Assembly: GCA_016713245.1 (NCBI GenBank)
Contig: JADJPM010000004.1
Location: forward strand, 1,178,001 to 1,242,000
Origin: Verrucomicrobiaceae bacterium
GTDB lineage: Bacteria > Verrucomicrobiota > Verrucomicrobiia > Verrucomicrobiales > Verrucomicrobiaceae
Direction of reading: 5' to 3'
Length of the DNA: 64,000 bases
Shown: piece by piece, positions 1 through 9,700 of the stretch
Layout: every line of letters begins with the position of its first letter
Numbering within the stretch: position 1 is the stretch's first letter
Made by a program: the position numbers and the translations under genes
Notes under the pieces: model-generated
Seen by the model: the letters and a program-made list of their open reading frames with translations, nothing else
Databases searched by the model: none
What the model was told of the DNA's origin: nothing

Positions 1-1
1 A

Positions 2-1675
2 AAGCAAGGTTCCGGCATCTGGACGCTCGCAGGGAACAATTCGCACAGCGGCACGACAAACGTGACATCTGGCACGCTCGTCATTTCCCATCCGAACGCG
101 CTCGGCAGCGGTGGAATGACTTTTGGCGCTGCAGCGAACAACACCATCATCAGCACTGTAGCCACTCTCGATCTGAACGGGCAGCAAGGTATCAATGAAG
201 CCATAACTCTGAGTGGCACTGGCGTGGGCAGTGTCGGTGCTTTGATCAACAACAGCGCCACGGCCGCCAGCATCTCCAACGGCATCCACAGCATCTCCAC
301 CACCGCAGGCGGCGTCCACAACACCGTGCCCGATGTCATTCTCAGCGGAAACGCCACCGCCGTCGCCACTTTGGGCCTCAGTGCGGCCAGTTTCACCATC
401 GCAGGCGGCACGACGCAATATTCCGCCGCGCCCACGGTCACGATCACCGGCGGTGAAGGCACCGGAGCCACCGCGACGGCTGTTTTGTCCGGCGGATCGA
501 CCGGCACGGTCACTGGCATCACGATCACGAATGCTGGCACCGGCTACACATCGGCTCCGACGATTGTCTTCAGCGGCGGCACCGTCACCACCACTGGCAC
601 CAATCCCACCGGCAACGGCAACGCGACGAACTTTATCGTCGCAGGCATCCAGGTCACGAATCCCGGCAGCGGCTACACCAGCGCCCCGAGCGTGACCTTC
701 AGCAGCGGCACGGGAACCACCGCGACGGCAAATATGTCGTCAGTGATCCTCGGCGCGAACAGCAGCCTCGGCGGTTCGGGCGATTTGAGCATCCATCCCG
801 GCATTTCGGGAGCCTTCACCCTCACCAAAGTCGGCGCAGGCACGCTCACGCTCCATGGTGCAAACACGCACGGCGCCACCACCATCAACGCAGGTCGCCT
901 CGCACTCGCAGGCAGCCTCACAAGCAATCTCACCACCAACGCCGCGATTTTTGCCCCGCAAGGCACCCCCAGCACCACTGCGAATCTCACCCAGGCATCC
1001 ACCGCAACGTTCCAAATCCGTCTCAACAGCAGCACCGTCGGAACCGGCTACGATCAACTCACCGTCAGCGGCACCACCGTCAGCCTCAATGGTGCCCTCG
1101 ACCTCGTCTGCGGTCCCCATTTGGCCCCCGGCAGCACCTTCACCATCCTGAACAAAACCAGCACCGGAGCCATCGCCGGCACTTTCACCGGCCGCGCGAA
1201 CAACAGCACCTTCACCGACGACGGCTACACCTTCCAAATCACCTACACCGGCGGCACCGGCAACGACGTCGTCCTCACGCTGATCACCACGCCCATCGAG
1301 CAATGGCGCTTCGCCAACTACGGCAGCGTCCTCAATACCGGCACCGCCCTCGACACCGCCGACATCGACAGCGATGGCAGCACCAACCTCCTCGAATACG
1401 CGACGAAAATGAACGCCACCGCCAACGACGTCGTCCCGCAAAGCGCGACGAAGAACGGCTCGAACCTCGAATACACCTACACCAAAAACAAATCCGCCAC
1501 CGACGTGACCTTCACCGTCGAATGGAGCGATGATTTCACCACCTGGAGCACCGCCGGTGTCACGCAGTCCCTCGTCCCCGGCTCTGACAATGGCGTGACC
1601 CAGCAATGGAAAGCCACGATGCCTGCCGGGGCGAACGGCAGGCGCTTTGTGCATCTCAAAGTCACACGGCCATGA
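2..1675 (+). CDS. Autotransporter-associated beta-strand repeat protein, C-terminal part (5' end outside window)
   Basis: The frame is open from base 2, so the gene starts upstream of the window. The first residues (WTLAGNNSHSGTTNVTSGTL) are a typical autotransporter-associated beta-strand repeat, and another follows near base 830 (LTLHGANTHGATTINAGRLA). Between them are Gly/Thr/Ser-rich beta repeats containing two GYTSAP motifs. The last 130 residues hold a calcium-loop-like stretch (DTADIDSDGSTNLLEYATK) followed by a beta domain (YTYTKNK, VEWSDDFTTWS) ending in HLKVTRP. The same ending closes the next three proteins. The protein is probably exported or surface-exposed. No catalytic domain is visible in the part present. 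Confidence 0.85.
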   Translation, partial: KQGSGIWTLAGNNSHSGTTNVTSGTLVISHPNALGSGGMTFGAAANNTIISTVATLDLNGQQGINEAITLSGTGVGSVGALINNSATAASISNGIHSISTTAGGVHNTVPDVILSGNATAVATLGLSAASFTIAGGTTQYSAAPTVTITGGEGTGATATAVLSGGSTGTVTGITITNAGTGYTSAPTIVFSGGTVTTTGTNPTGNGNATNFIVAGIQVTNPGSGYTSAPSVTFSSGTGTTATANMSSVILGANSSLGGSGDLSIHPGISGAFTLTKVGAGTLTLHGANTHGATTINAGRLALAGSLTSNLTTNAAIFAPQGTPSTTANLTQASTATFQIRLNSSTVGTGYDQLTVSGTTVSLNGALDLVCGPHLAPGSTFTILNKTSTGAIAGTFTGRANNSTFTDDGYTFQITYTGGTGNDVVLTLITTPIEQWRFANYGSVLNTGTALDTADIDSDGSTNLLEYATKMNATANDVVPQSATKNGSNLEYTYTKNKSATDVTFTVEWSDDFTTWSTAGVTQSLVPGSDNGVTQQWKATMPAGANGRRFVHLKVTRP

Positions 1676-1697
1676 TGAATGAACGAGCGAAGCTCCT

Positions 1698-1940
1698 GGA
1701 CTGCGGCAGCCTGCTGCCGCTTGAGAGAGGCAGCCCTGCTGCCGGGCGCGTCTCCAGATTTTGCGAAGCCGAGGCGCTCCCGCGTGGGCGTAGCTGTGAC
1801 GCTTCGATTGATGTCCATCGGCCTTCCCGCCAGCAGGCTGGCTCAGACGAGCGGCAGCAGGCTGCCGCAGTCCGGGGGCGTTGCCCTTCCCGCCAGCAGG
1901 GCTGGCTTCGACGAGCGGCAGCGGGCTGCCGCAGTCCGGG
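1698..1940. repeat. REP family A palindromic element, copy 1 (duplicated right arm)
   Basis: The left arm reads GGACTGCGGCAGCCTGCTGC and is followed by GGCAGCCCTGCTGCCGGG. After a variable middle come two successive right arms, near 1825-1880 and 1886-1940. Each has CCCGCCAGCAG, GAGCGGCAGC and GGCTGCCGCAGTCC, which is the inverse of the left arm. It lies between the stop of one giant protein and the signal-peptide core of the next, and one reading frame stays open through it. Related copies flank the transposase at 11781. Confidence 0.85.
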
Positions 1941-1959
1941 CGTCAAGTTGCTGGCTTTG

Positions 1960-4900
1960 ATGTTCATCGCGATGAATGCGGTGGCGGCTCCGGTGGATGT
2001 TTTGACGAATGGCTCGCTGGAGCCGCCTTACTCGGCAGTGAGCGTGAGCAATGCGAACGGCACCGTCACGGGCATGAGACCGGCAGGATGGCAGGACAAT
2101 TCGACCTTTACCGGCTCGCACACGGACACGGTGTATGCGGAGGAAACTTCGGCGACGATCAGCGGCTCGGCGTTGAAGGTCACCGCGGCGGTGCAGAGCG
2201 GACAGACGAGCGGGGCGGCGTTTCAGATGTATCAGGTCGTGCCTGCGGTGGCGGGGCGCAGCTACTCGGCCACGATCTGGCTGAAGGCCTCGCAGACCGG
2301 CACGGTGACGTTTCGCCTCCGGCAAAGTGCATCGCCCTTCACGGTGCGGGCGACCATGAACTGCGCGGTGACGACGGCCTGGCAATCGTTCACGTTGAAT
2401 CTCAGCGCACCCGCGAATGAGTTCCTCCGGCTCGATGTGGCGATGAACAACCAGCCGATCACGCTCTGGATCGACGAGGTGAGCCTGAGCGTGGCGGATG
2501 GTAACCGGGAGTGGTATGTGTCACCCGGCGGCCTGGACACAAACGACGGCAGCCTCGCGGCACCGTTTCAGACGCTGGCCCGCGCGATGCAGTCGGTGGT
2601 GGCGGGTGACACGCTCTGGCTGCGTGCGGGGACATATCGCGAGACGCTCACGGTGAACCGCTCCGGCACGCCTACGAACCGGATCACGATTTCCGCTTAT
2701 CCGGGAGAGACGGTAAAAATCGACGGTTGCGATGTGGTGCCAGGTCCGTGGACGCCGACGACGAATGGCATCCACACCGCCGATGTGCCTGTCGATCTTG
2801 GAAATGGCTACAACCAGGTTTTTGTCGATGGCGTCATGCAGCATCAGGCGCGGCATCCGAATCATGGCAGCAGCGATCTGCTCAGCCCATCCCTCGCCAG
2901 CGTCACGGTCACGAATGCCAGCGCAACAACGAATCCAAACACGATCTCCAGCACGAGCTTTGGCGGCCAGCCCGCGAACTTTTTCGCCGGAGCGAGATTC
3001 TGCGGCGGTGTGGGGCAAAAGTGGTCGTGGCAGACGGCGGTGGTGACCTCGAGTTCCGGCAATCTTCTTACGGTCGATCCCGCCACCAAGTCAGTCTGGT
3101 GGTGGCCGGACTATGTCAGCACCACCAACACCAGCGACACCGGCACCGGCTTTGTCTATGGCCTGCTGGGTCTGCTGGATGCCGATGGCGAGTGGCATGT
3201 GCAGACGAATGCCAGCGCTCCACACACGCTGCACCTGCGCATCACGAGCGGCGCGGACCCTTCGACCCATCTGGTGGAGATGAAGCGGCGGAACTGGTGC
3301 GTGGATGTGAACGGCTTCAATCATGTCACCGTGCGCGGCATCGACACGCGTGCGGGTGCGATCCGGCTCAATGGCACCGGCAATGCACTGGAGGATGCTG
3401 ATGCGGCCCACCTCAGCCACTATATGCTCTGGACCAATGGCAGCTCCGGCAATGGCGGTCGCGCGGAGGGCGGCGGCATCATCCTCAGCGGCACGGGCAA
3501 CACCGTGCGCGGCTGCACGATCCACGACACGGCCGGCTGCGGCGTGCTCACCTCCGGCAGCGGGCATCTCATCACCCGGAACGAGATTTTTAACATCGAC
3601 TATACCGGCACCTATGCCTCGCCCGTCTCGATGGATGGCGATCATGATGTGCTCACCTTCAACAGCATCCATGACACCGGTCGCGATGGCGTGCGACCCA
3701 CTGGCAGCGGACAGACACTGATGTTCAATGACATCTCGAAAGCGGGCCGTCTGGCGCATGACACCGCCTGCATCTACACCTATGCGGCGGAAGGCGAGGC
3801 CGCGAACGGCAAGCGCACGCGCATCGCCTACAACTGGGCGCATGATCGCGGTGATCCCGGCGACTCGCTCAGCAAAGCCATCTACCTCGACAACGGCTGC
3901 CGGAACTTCGACGTCGATCATAACGTCACCTGGAACTGCAGCGATGCCGCCATGCGGCTGAACTCGCCGGCCTTCGGCCACCAACTGCATCACAACACGA
4001 TCATCGGCACTGGAAGCTACAACGACAACACCTGGTCGAACTACGAAACGACCAGCCCCACCTACGGCGGCCTCACCTTCACCGATCTGACCCACGGCCT
4101 CGATTTCATCGCGCGGAACAACATGAACGTGCCCGCCGCGAGCACGGGCGCCGCGTTTGAAAACTATGCGGCGAGGGATTTCCGCCCCAAGGCAGCCTAC
4201 AGCTTCACCGACAAGCGCTCCGGCACCACGGCCGCCGTGAATCCGGCCGCCAGCGCCAACTCCGTCGAGTGGGTCAAGGCAGCCGGGAACACCTCCCTCG
4301 CCAATCCTTACATCACACTGGCGATGCGTGTGCCCGCGCTGTCGTTCTTTTACCGCGAATCTTTTGGCCAGGGACAAAGCGCCGCCGGAGTCAATGCCTG
4401 GGTGCCCGATGGCAAGCCGGACAGCGGTGCCTACGAGCGCGGCGTGGTGGCATGGCAGCCCGGCGTGAATGGCTGGGAGGCCATCAAGGCGGATGTGCCT
4501 GCTGGCATCGGTGCCCGCACCGCAGTGCTGCAAGGCGTGCGTGTGTCGATGGACCCGACCAGCGCCACCACCGTTCGTGTATATTACGGCACCGTGGATG
4601 GCGGGACCAATGCCGCCGCGTGGGAAAACGTGGCCGAGATGGGCACCGCTGCGCCGGGAGATGTCATCTCCGTGGTTCGTCATCCCATCGCGGGACTCAA
4701 CCCAGGCACCACCTATCATGTGCGCTACTTTGCCAGCCATGCGGGCGGTTCATCGTGGAGTGATGGGCAGAGCTTCACCACCGCGGCATCCCTCACCTGG
4801 GATGCGGGTGCTGGAGCGAGCACGGGCATCAGCACCAGCACGAACTGGCTCGGAGATGCCACGCCCGATCTCACGAGCGGCGGCGAGATCGCCATCTTCG

Positions 4901-6693
4901 GCAGCGCGGGCTCCACCGCCGTCGTGGATGCGTTCACGAGCCTCCGCGGCCTTGTTTTCAATCGTGACGCCGCCTTCAGCATCAACGACGGCCCCGGCTC
5001 GCTCACGCTCGGAGCCGATGGCATCACGATGACGCTGCCCACGACAACCGCACGAACGCACACGATCTCGGAAAGCCATCTCGTGCTAGCCGCGGATCAA
5101 ACATGGAGCATCACCAGCAACACGGGCGCTGCTGTCTTGAATGTCGCCAGCAGCATCAGCGGCCCCTTTGGCATCACAAAGGCAGGCACGGGCTCGCTGA
5201 CTCTCAGCGGTGCGAGCAGCTACAGCGGCGATACGAATGTGAACGTCGGCGTGCTGGCCATCTCCAGCGGCACCGCGCTCGGGCATGCGGCCGGCATCAC
5301 CAGCATCGCCGCCACCGGCAGCAGCAGCACGGGCGGCCAATTGCGGCTCAGCGGGGACATTGCTTTGGATGAAAACATCACCATCACCGGCACCACCGAG
5401 GCCGGCAGCTTCCTGCGAGCCATCGACAACATCAGCGGCACAAACACGCTCAACGGCAGCATCACACTCGTCGGCACCGGCCAGGTCCGTCTCGGGCCTG
5501 CGGCAGGCATCTTGCAGTTCAATGGCAGCATCACACGCAGCGGCAGCGATGTCGGCCCGCTCATGCTCGCTCCCGCGACGGGCTCGATGGTGATCATCGC
5601 CCAGCCGATCGACACGAACGGCTCGACGTTCAATGTCACCGGCGGCGGCACCGTCCTGCTCAATGCGAGCAGCACCGACCTCGGCGGCACGACGATCTTC
5701 TTTGGCGCGGGCAGCCCAAACGGTCCCGTGGTCAAACTCGGCGTGAACGATGCCCTGCCCACCAACCGCAACGTCACGCTCGGCACCAACTCCACCAGCA
5801 ACGGAGCAGACAAAGGCACGCTCGACCTCGCAGGCTTCAATCAAACCATCAACGCGCTCATCGGCACGCAAGGCACTGGCACCACGCCGTCCGCCGCCAG
5901 CACCCGCCGCATCACCAATAGCGCTGCGACCACCACGAGCACGCTCGCCGTCGGCAATGGCAATGCCAGCGGCACCTTCAATGGCCTCATCGAAGACGGC
6001 GCAGGCAAGGTGGCGCTCACGAAAGTCGGCACCGGCACACTCACGCTGCCCACCGCCAATACCTACACCGGCGACACCACCGTCACCGGCGGCACCCTTT
6101 CGCTCGCGACCGCCAGCCTCGCCGCCACCAGCGCCGCGAACCTCAGCACGGGCTCTGTATTGAACCTCAATTTCACCGGCACCAACCACATCACCACACT
6201 GCGCCTCAACGGCCTCGCCCAAGCCCCCGGCACCTGGGGCAGCCTCACGAGCAGCGCCACGAACAAAACCTCCCTCATCACCGGCTCCGGTCTCCTCAAC
6301 ATCACCGCCCCACAACCCGCCTACGACGCCTGGGCCCTCGCCAGCGGCCTTGACGGCACCCCTGGTAAAGACGCCGCCATCACCGCCGACACCGACGGCG
6401 ATGGCGTGGCCAACCTCATGGAGTATGCCACGAAGATGAACGGCAACGCGAGCGACACGGTGCCGCAATCTGCCGTCAAAACCGGCTCCAACCTCGAATA
6501 CACCTACACCAAAAACAAAGCCGCCACCGACGTGACCTTCACCGTCGAATGGAGCGATGACTTCAGCACCTGGAGCACCGCAGGCGTCACCAGTAGCATT
6601 TTGACCGACGGAGCTACGACCCAGCAAATCAAGGCATTGGTGCCTGCTGGGGTGGTGAGACGATTTGTGAGACTTAAAGTGACGAGACCATGA
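1960..6693 (+). CDS. Exported right-handed beta-helix protein with autotransporter-associated repeats
   Basis: The frame is open from 1606, but the first 118 codons only read through the upstream gene's end and REP copy 1. I place the start at the ATG at 1960, or the TTG at 1948, in front of the signal-like core LLALMFIAMNAVAA. From the ATG the domains are: a CBM4/9-like beta-sandwich (about 10-180); a DUF1565/Beta_helix region opening WYVSPGGLDTNDGS (about 185-780); a fibronectin-III-like domain (about 850-945) with TTYHVRYFA; beta-strand repeats (LTLSGASSYSGDTNV, LTLPTANTYTGDTTV); and the shared C-terminal domain (DTDGDGVANLMEYATK to RLKVTRP). Beta-helix proteins of this kind are often polysaccharide lyases or binders, but I cannot name a substrate. 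The stop overlaps an ATG at 6690. Confidence 0.85.
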   Translation: MFIAMNAVAAPVDVLTNGSLEPPYSAVSVSNANGTVTGMRPAGWQDNSTFTGSHTDTVYAEETSATISGSALKVTAAVQSGQTSGAAFQMYQVVPAVAGRSYSATIWLKASQTGTVTFRLRQSASPFTVRATMNCAVTTAWQSFTLNLSAPANEFLRLDVAMNNQPITLWIDEVSLSVADGNREWYVSPGGLDTNDGSLAAPFQTLARAMQSVVAGDTLWLRAGTYRETLTVNRSGTPTNRITISAYPGETVKIDGCDVVPGPWTPTTNGIHTADVPVDLGNGYNQVFVDGVMQHQARHPNHGSSDLLSPSLASVTVTNASATTNPNTISSTSFGGQPANFFAGARFCGGVGQKWSWQTAVVTSSSGNLLTVDPATKSVWWWPDYVSTTNTSDTGTGFVYGLLGLLDADGEWHVQTNASAPHTLHLRITSGADPSTHLVEMKRRNWCVDVNGFNHVTVRGIDTRAGAIRLNGTGNALEDADAAHLSHYMLWTNGSSGNGGRAEGGGIILSGTGNTVRGCTIHDTAGCGVLTSGSGHLITRNEIFNIDYTGTYASPVSMDGDHDVLTFNSIHDTGRDGVRPTGSGQTLMFNDISKAGRLAHDTACIYTYAAEGEAANGKRTRIAYNWAHDRGDPGDSLSKAIYLDNGCRNFDVDHNVTWNCSDAAMRLNSPAFGHQLHHNTIIGTGSYNDNTWSNYETTSPTYGGLTFTDLTHGLDFIARNNMNVPAASTGAAFENYAARDFRPKAAYSFTDKRSGTTAAVNPAASANSVEWVKAAGNTSLANPYITLAMRVPALSFFYRESFGQGQSAAGVNAWVPDGKPDSGAYERGVVAWQPGVNGWEAIKADVPAGIGARTAVLQGVRVSMDPTSATTVRVYYGTVDGGTNAAAWENVAEMGTAAPGDVISVVRHPIAGLNPGTTYHVRYFASHAGGSSWSDGQSFTTAASLTWDAGAGASTGISTSTNWLGDATPDLTSGGEIAIFGSAGSTAVVDAFTSLRGLVFNRDAAFSINDGPGSLTLGADGITMTLPTTTARTHTISESHLVLAADQTWSITSNTGAAVLNVASSISGPFGITKAGTGSLTLSGASSYSGDTNVNVGVLAISSGTALGHAAGITSIAATGSSSTGGQLRLSGDIALDENITITGTTEAGSFLRAIDNISGTNTLNGSITLVGTGQVRLGPAAGILQFNGSITRSGSDVGPLMLAPATGSMVIIAQPIDTNGSTFNVTGGGTVLLNASSTDLGGTTIFFGAGSPNGPVVKLGVNDALPTNRNVTLGTNSTSNGADKGTLDLAGFNQTINALIGTQGTGTTPSAASTRRITNSAATTTSTLAVGNGNASGTFNGLIEDGAGKVALTKVGTGTLTLPTANTYTGDTTVTGGTLSLATASLAATSAANLSTGSVLNLNFTGTNHITTLRLNGLAQAPGTWGSLTSSATNKTSLITGSGLLNITAPQPAYDAWALASGLDGTPGKDAAITADTDGDGVANLMEYATKMNGNASDTVPQSAVKTGSNLEYTYTKNKAATDVTFTVEWSDDFSTWSTAGVTSSILTDGATTQQIKALVPAGVVRRFVRLKVTRP

Positions 6694-6710
6694 TTTTAGA
6701 AGGCAAGAAC

Positions 6711-9700
6711 ATGAACGGGCAAAAAGATGTGCTGAATCGGAGGCCTTCCATATTTCAGTCCGTTCATATTTTTGCCTTAAATGAGGCCCCGGCGCTTGCT
6801 TTCTTCGTGTTCATGATCGCGGTGGTTTCCGCGGGCGCGGCGACGAAGACCTGGGATGGCGGCGGGGGGAACGGGAACTGGTCCACGGCCGCGAATTGGA
6901 ATGCGGACGGGGTGCCGACCTCCAGCGATGCGGTGGTGCTGGACAACTCGGTCGCGAATCCGGTGCCGCAGATTGCGGCGCAGTCAGGCGCGAGTTGCGG
7001 GACGCTGACGATCGATGGGGCGGTGAATGCGACGTTTCTGAACTACGGCGGCGCGACGCCGCTGGTGACGAATCTTTACGGTGCGAGCGTGAATGCGGCG
7101 AACACGGGTCCGCTCCTTCAGATCACGACAAACGCCCCGGCGCTGGTGTCGGCGAACAAGGTTAACTTCCAGCTCCGCACGAATGGCGAGTTGTTCGTGG
7201 CGGCGGGAAGGACGCTTTCGCTTTCCAACTCGTTCATCTCGCAGAACGGCACGCGCACGCTGACGAAGACGGGCGCGGGGACGGTGCAGTTTTCCGGCAG
7301 CGGATCGCTGGTGTCGTTCACGGGCGGGCTGAACATGGCGGAGGGCACCTGGAATGCGGGCACGGACACGGAGAATCTGCCGGTCGCGGGTGTCATCACG
7401 TTCACGAATGCCAGTGGCGTGGCGGCGACGATTACTTCGACGAATTCACACAGCATCGCGGGCCTGGCAGGCGGAAATGCGAGCAGTGAAATCTACGCGA
7501 CGGGCACGACTGGGCTGACCATCACGGGCAGCGCTGTGACGACGTTCAGCGGGCGCATCCGCGGTGCGACGAAGCTGAACTACGCGGGCACGGGCATCTT
7601 GACGCTGAACGGCAACAACACGTTCACGGGCACGACGACGATCTCCTCCGGCACCCTGAAGCTCGGCGCGAGTGGTGTGCTGAGCGGCACACCTTCGTTG
7701 GATGTGGCGGGTGGAGCGATCTTCGATGTGAGCGCGATCGCGGCGGGATTCACGGTGGGCAGTGGGAAGACGTTTTCCGGCAGCGGCGCGGTGACAGGAA
7801 AGCTGACGGCGGCGGGCGGCGCGACGATTTCTCCGGCGGGCACGCTGACGATTTCGAATGGATTCACGCTGGGTGCTGGGGCGACGCTGGATGTCGCGCT
7901 GAGCAGCGCGGCCAGCTACGACTCGGTCGTCGTCACGGGCGGCAATGTCTCGCTCGCGGGCATGCTCGCGGCGTCGCTTGGATACACGGCGGCGATTGGC
8001 GACACGGTTTTTCTCGTGCGCAATGACGGCGCTGGCACGAGCAGCGGCACACTCAGCGGCGTGGGCGATGGCGGGAAGCTCGACATCGGCGGGAAGTGGT
8101 GGCGTGTGAGTTTCACGTCGGACTTTGGCGGCAGCGGTTTCGCGGTCGGCGGCGCTGGAAATGATGTGGCGCTTCAGCGGATTGATGACCCATCGCCGAG
8201 CGGGCCGAGCCTGAGCATTGTCGGCGCGACGGGCACGGCGGTGGTGCAGCTTTCGTTTTCGTGGGTGGATAATGCGGCGACGGAAACCGGCTACCGCGTT
8301 TATCGCGTGCTCGCGGATGGCTCGCTGGAACTGGCGGCGACGCTGGCCGCGGGCGCGACCACTTTCACCGAAACCGTGAGCGGCTACACGGCTCACACCT
8401 ATGCGGTGCAGGCGTTCGACGGCGCTGGCACGTTGGGCGACCTGACCTACTCCGCACCCTTCCAGACCGGCACGAGTTTCGCCGCGCGGCAGGACGCGAT
8501 GCTCGACTATCTTTCGACGGAGGTGCCAAACCTCGGGCAGTCCGGCGCGGGGCCGCATCGCATAGGGCGCGTGGGATTCTGGTGCGCGGCGGGGCGGATG
8601 CTGCGCGGCGACACGGCGACGGGGATTTCCTACATCACCACCGCCGTCGAGGATGCGAACGCGGAGGGCGCGAACGCGGGCTTCTCCATGTGGCCGGGCA
8701 TGGATGCCTACATGCGCTGGAATCATCTTTTTCCGCAGTCGCTGAAGGACCGCTACCAGCAGATTTACGTCGGTGCGGACGCCTACGACAATGGCTCGAC
8801 GCCAAATCAGCGCTTCATGCTCGCGGTGGCGTCGTATCTGGCCAATGGCGTGTGGGGGACGACGGTGAACTCCACCGCCAGCGCGTCGAACGGCATCGGC
8901 GGTGCGAGCGGGAAGGATTTCATTCTGCACATCCTCAACAAGACGCCGTTCGACAACCATGAGGAGCACAACTCACACCACTACCTGACCTACACGCTTT
9001 CGGCCATCGAGACGCTGGCTCAGTTCGCACAAGATGCCGAGGTGCGTGACAAGGCGCGGATGGTGGTGACGTGGTCGTGCGCGGAAGCGGCGGGTTACAT
9101 GCACAACGGACGCTGGGCCGTGTCATCGACACGCGGGCGGCCCTCGGACCAGCAGAACGCCTACGGCAACACCGACTGGACATGGTATCTGCTCTTCGGC
9201 GGTCCTGCGCCCACGTCTTACTTCGACTCGTTTGCGACCGCGCCCTTTCTCATGCCGCAGTTTCCGGCGGTGCATGCAGAAGTTCTGGCCGCAGGCCAGC
9301 AGCGGACGCAGAGCTACGGGCGGCGCTCGCTCGCCCAGCGGTATCTCAGCGGCGGCGATGTCGCGTATTTCAAGCAAAGCTGGGTCACGCCGGGCTACAC
9401 GCTGTTTAGCCAGGTCGAGGGCGATGTGACTTACCATGCCGACGGCAGCATGAACCTGCTCGACGTGAACACGACGGGCATTCAAGACGGCTACCAGGGC
9501 AATCGCTGGGGCCTGGCGTGGGATTCGCCGCCGGGCAATGACTCGATGATGACCATCACCACACCGACGACCTACAGCGGCACGACGAGCGGCATTTCGG
9601 TTTGGGAGGACACCCTGCAGCACGAGGGCACCGTCATCGCCGTGTATAACATGCCGACCGGTGGCGGAGGCAGCACGGGCAACAACGGCAACTTTGCGAA

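Noticed and set aside
1606..1959. Start of the beta-helix protein at 1606
   Set aside because: This part lies inside the previous gene and REP copy 1, and the signal-peptide core begins only near 1948-1960.
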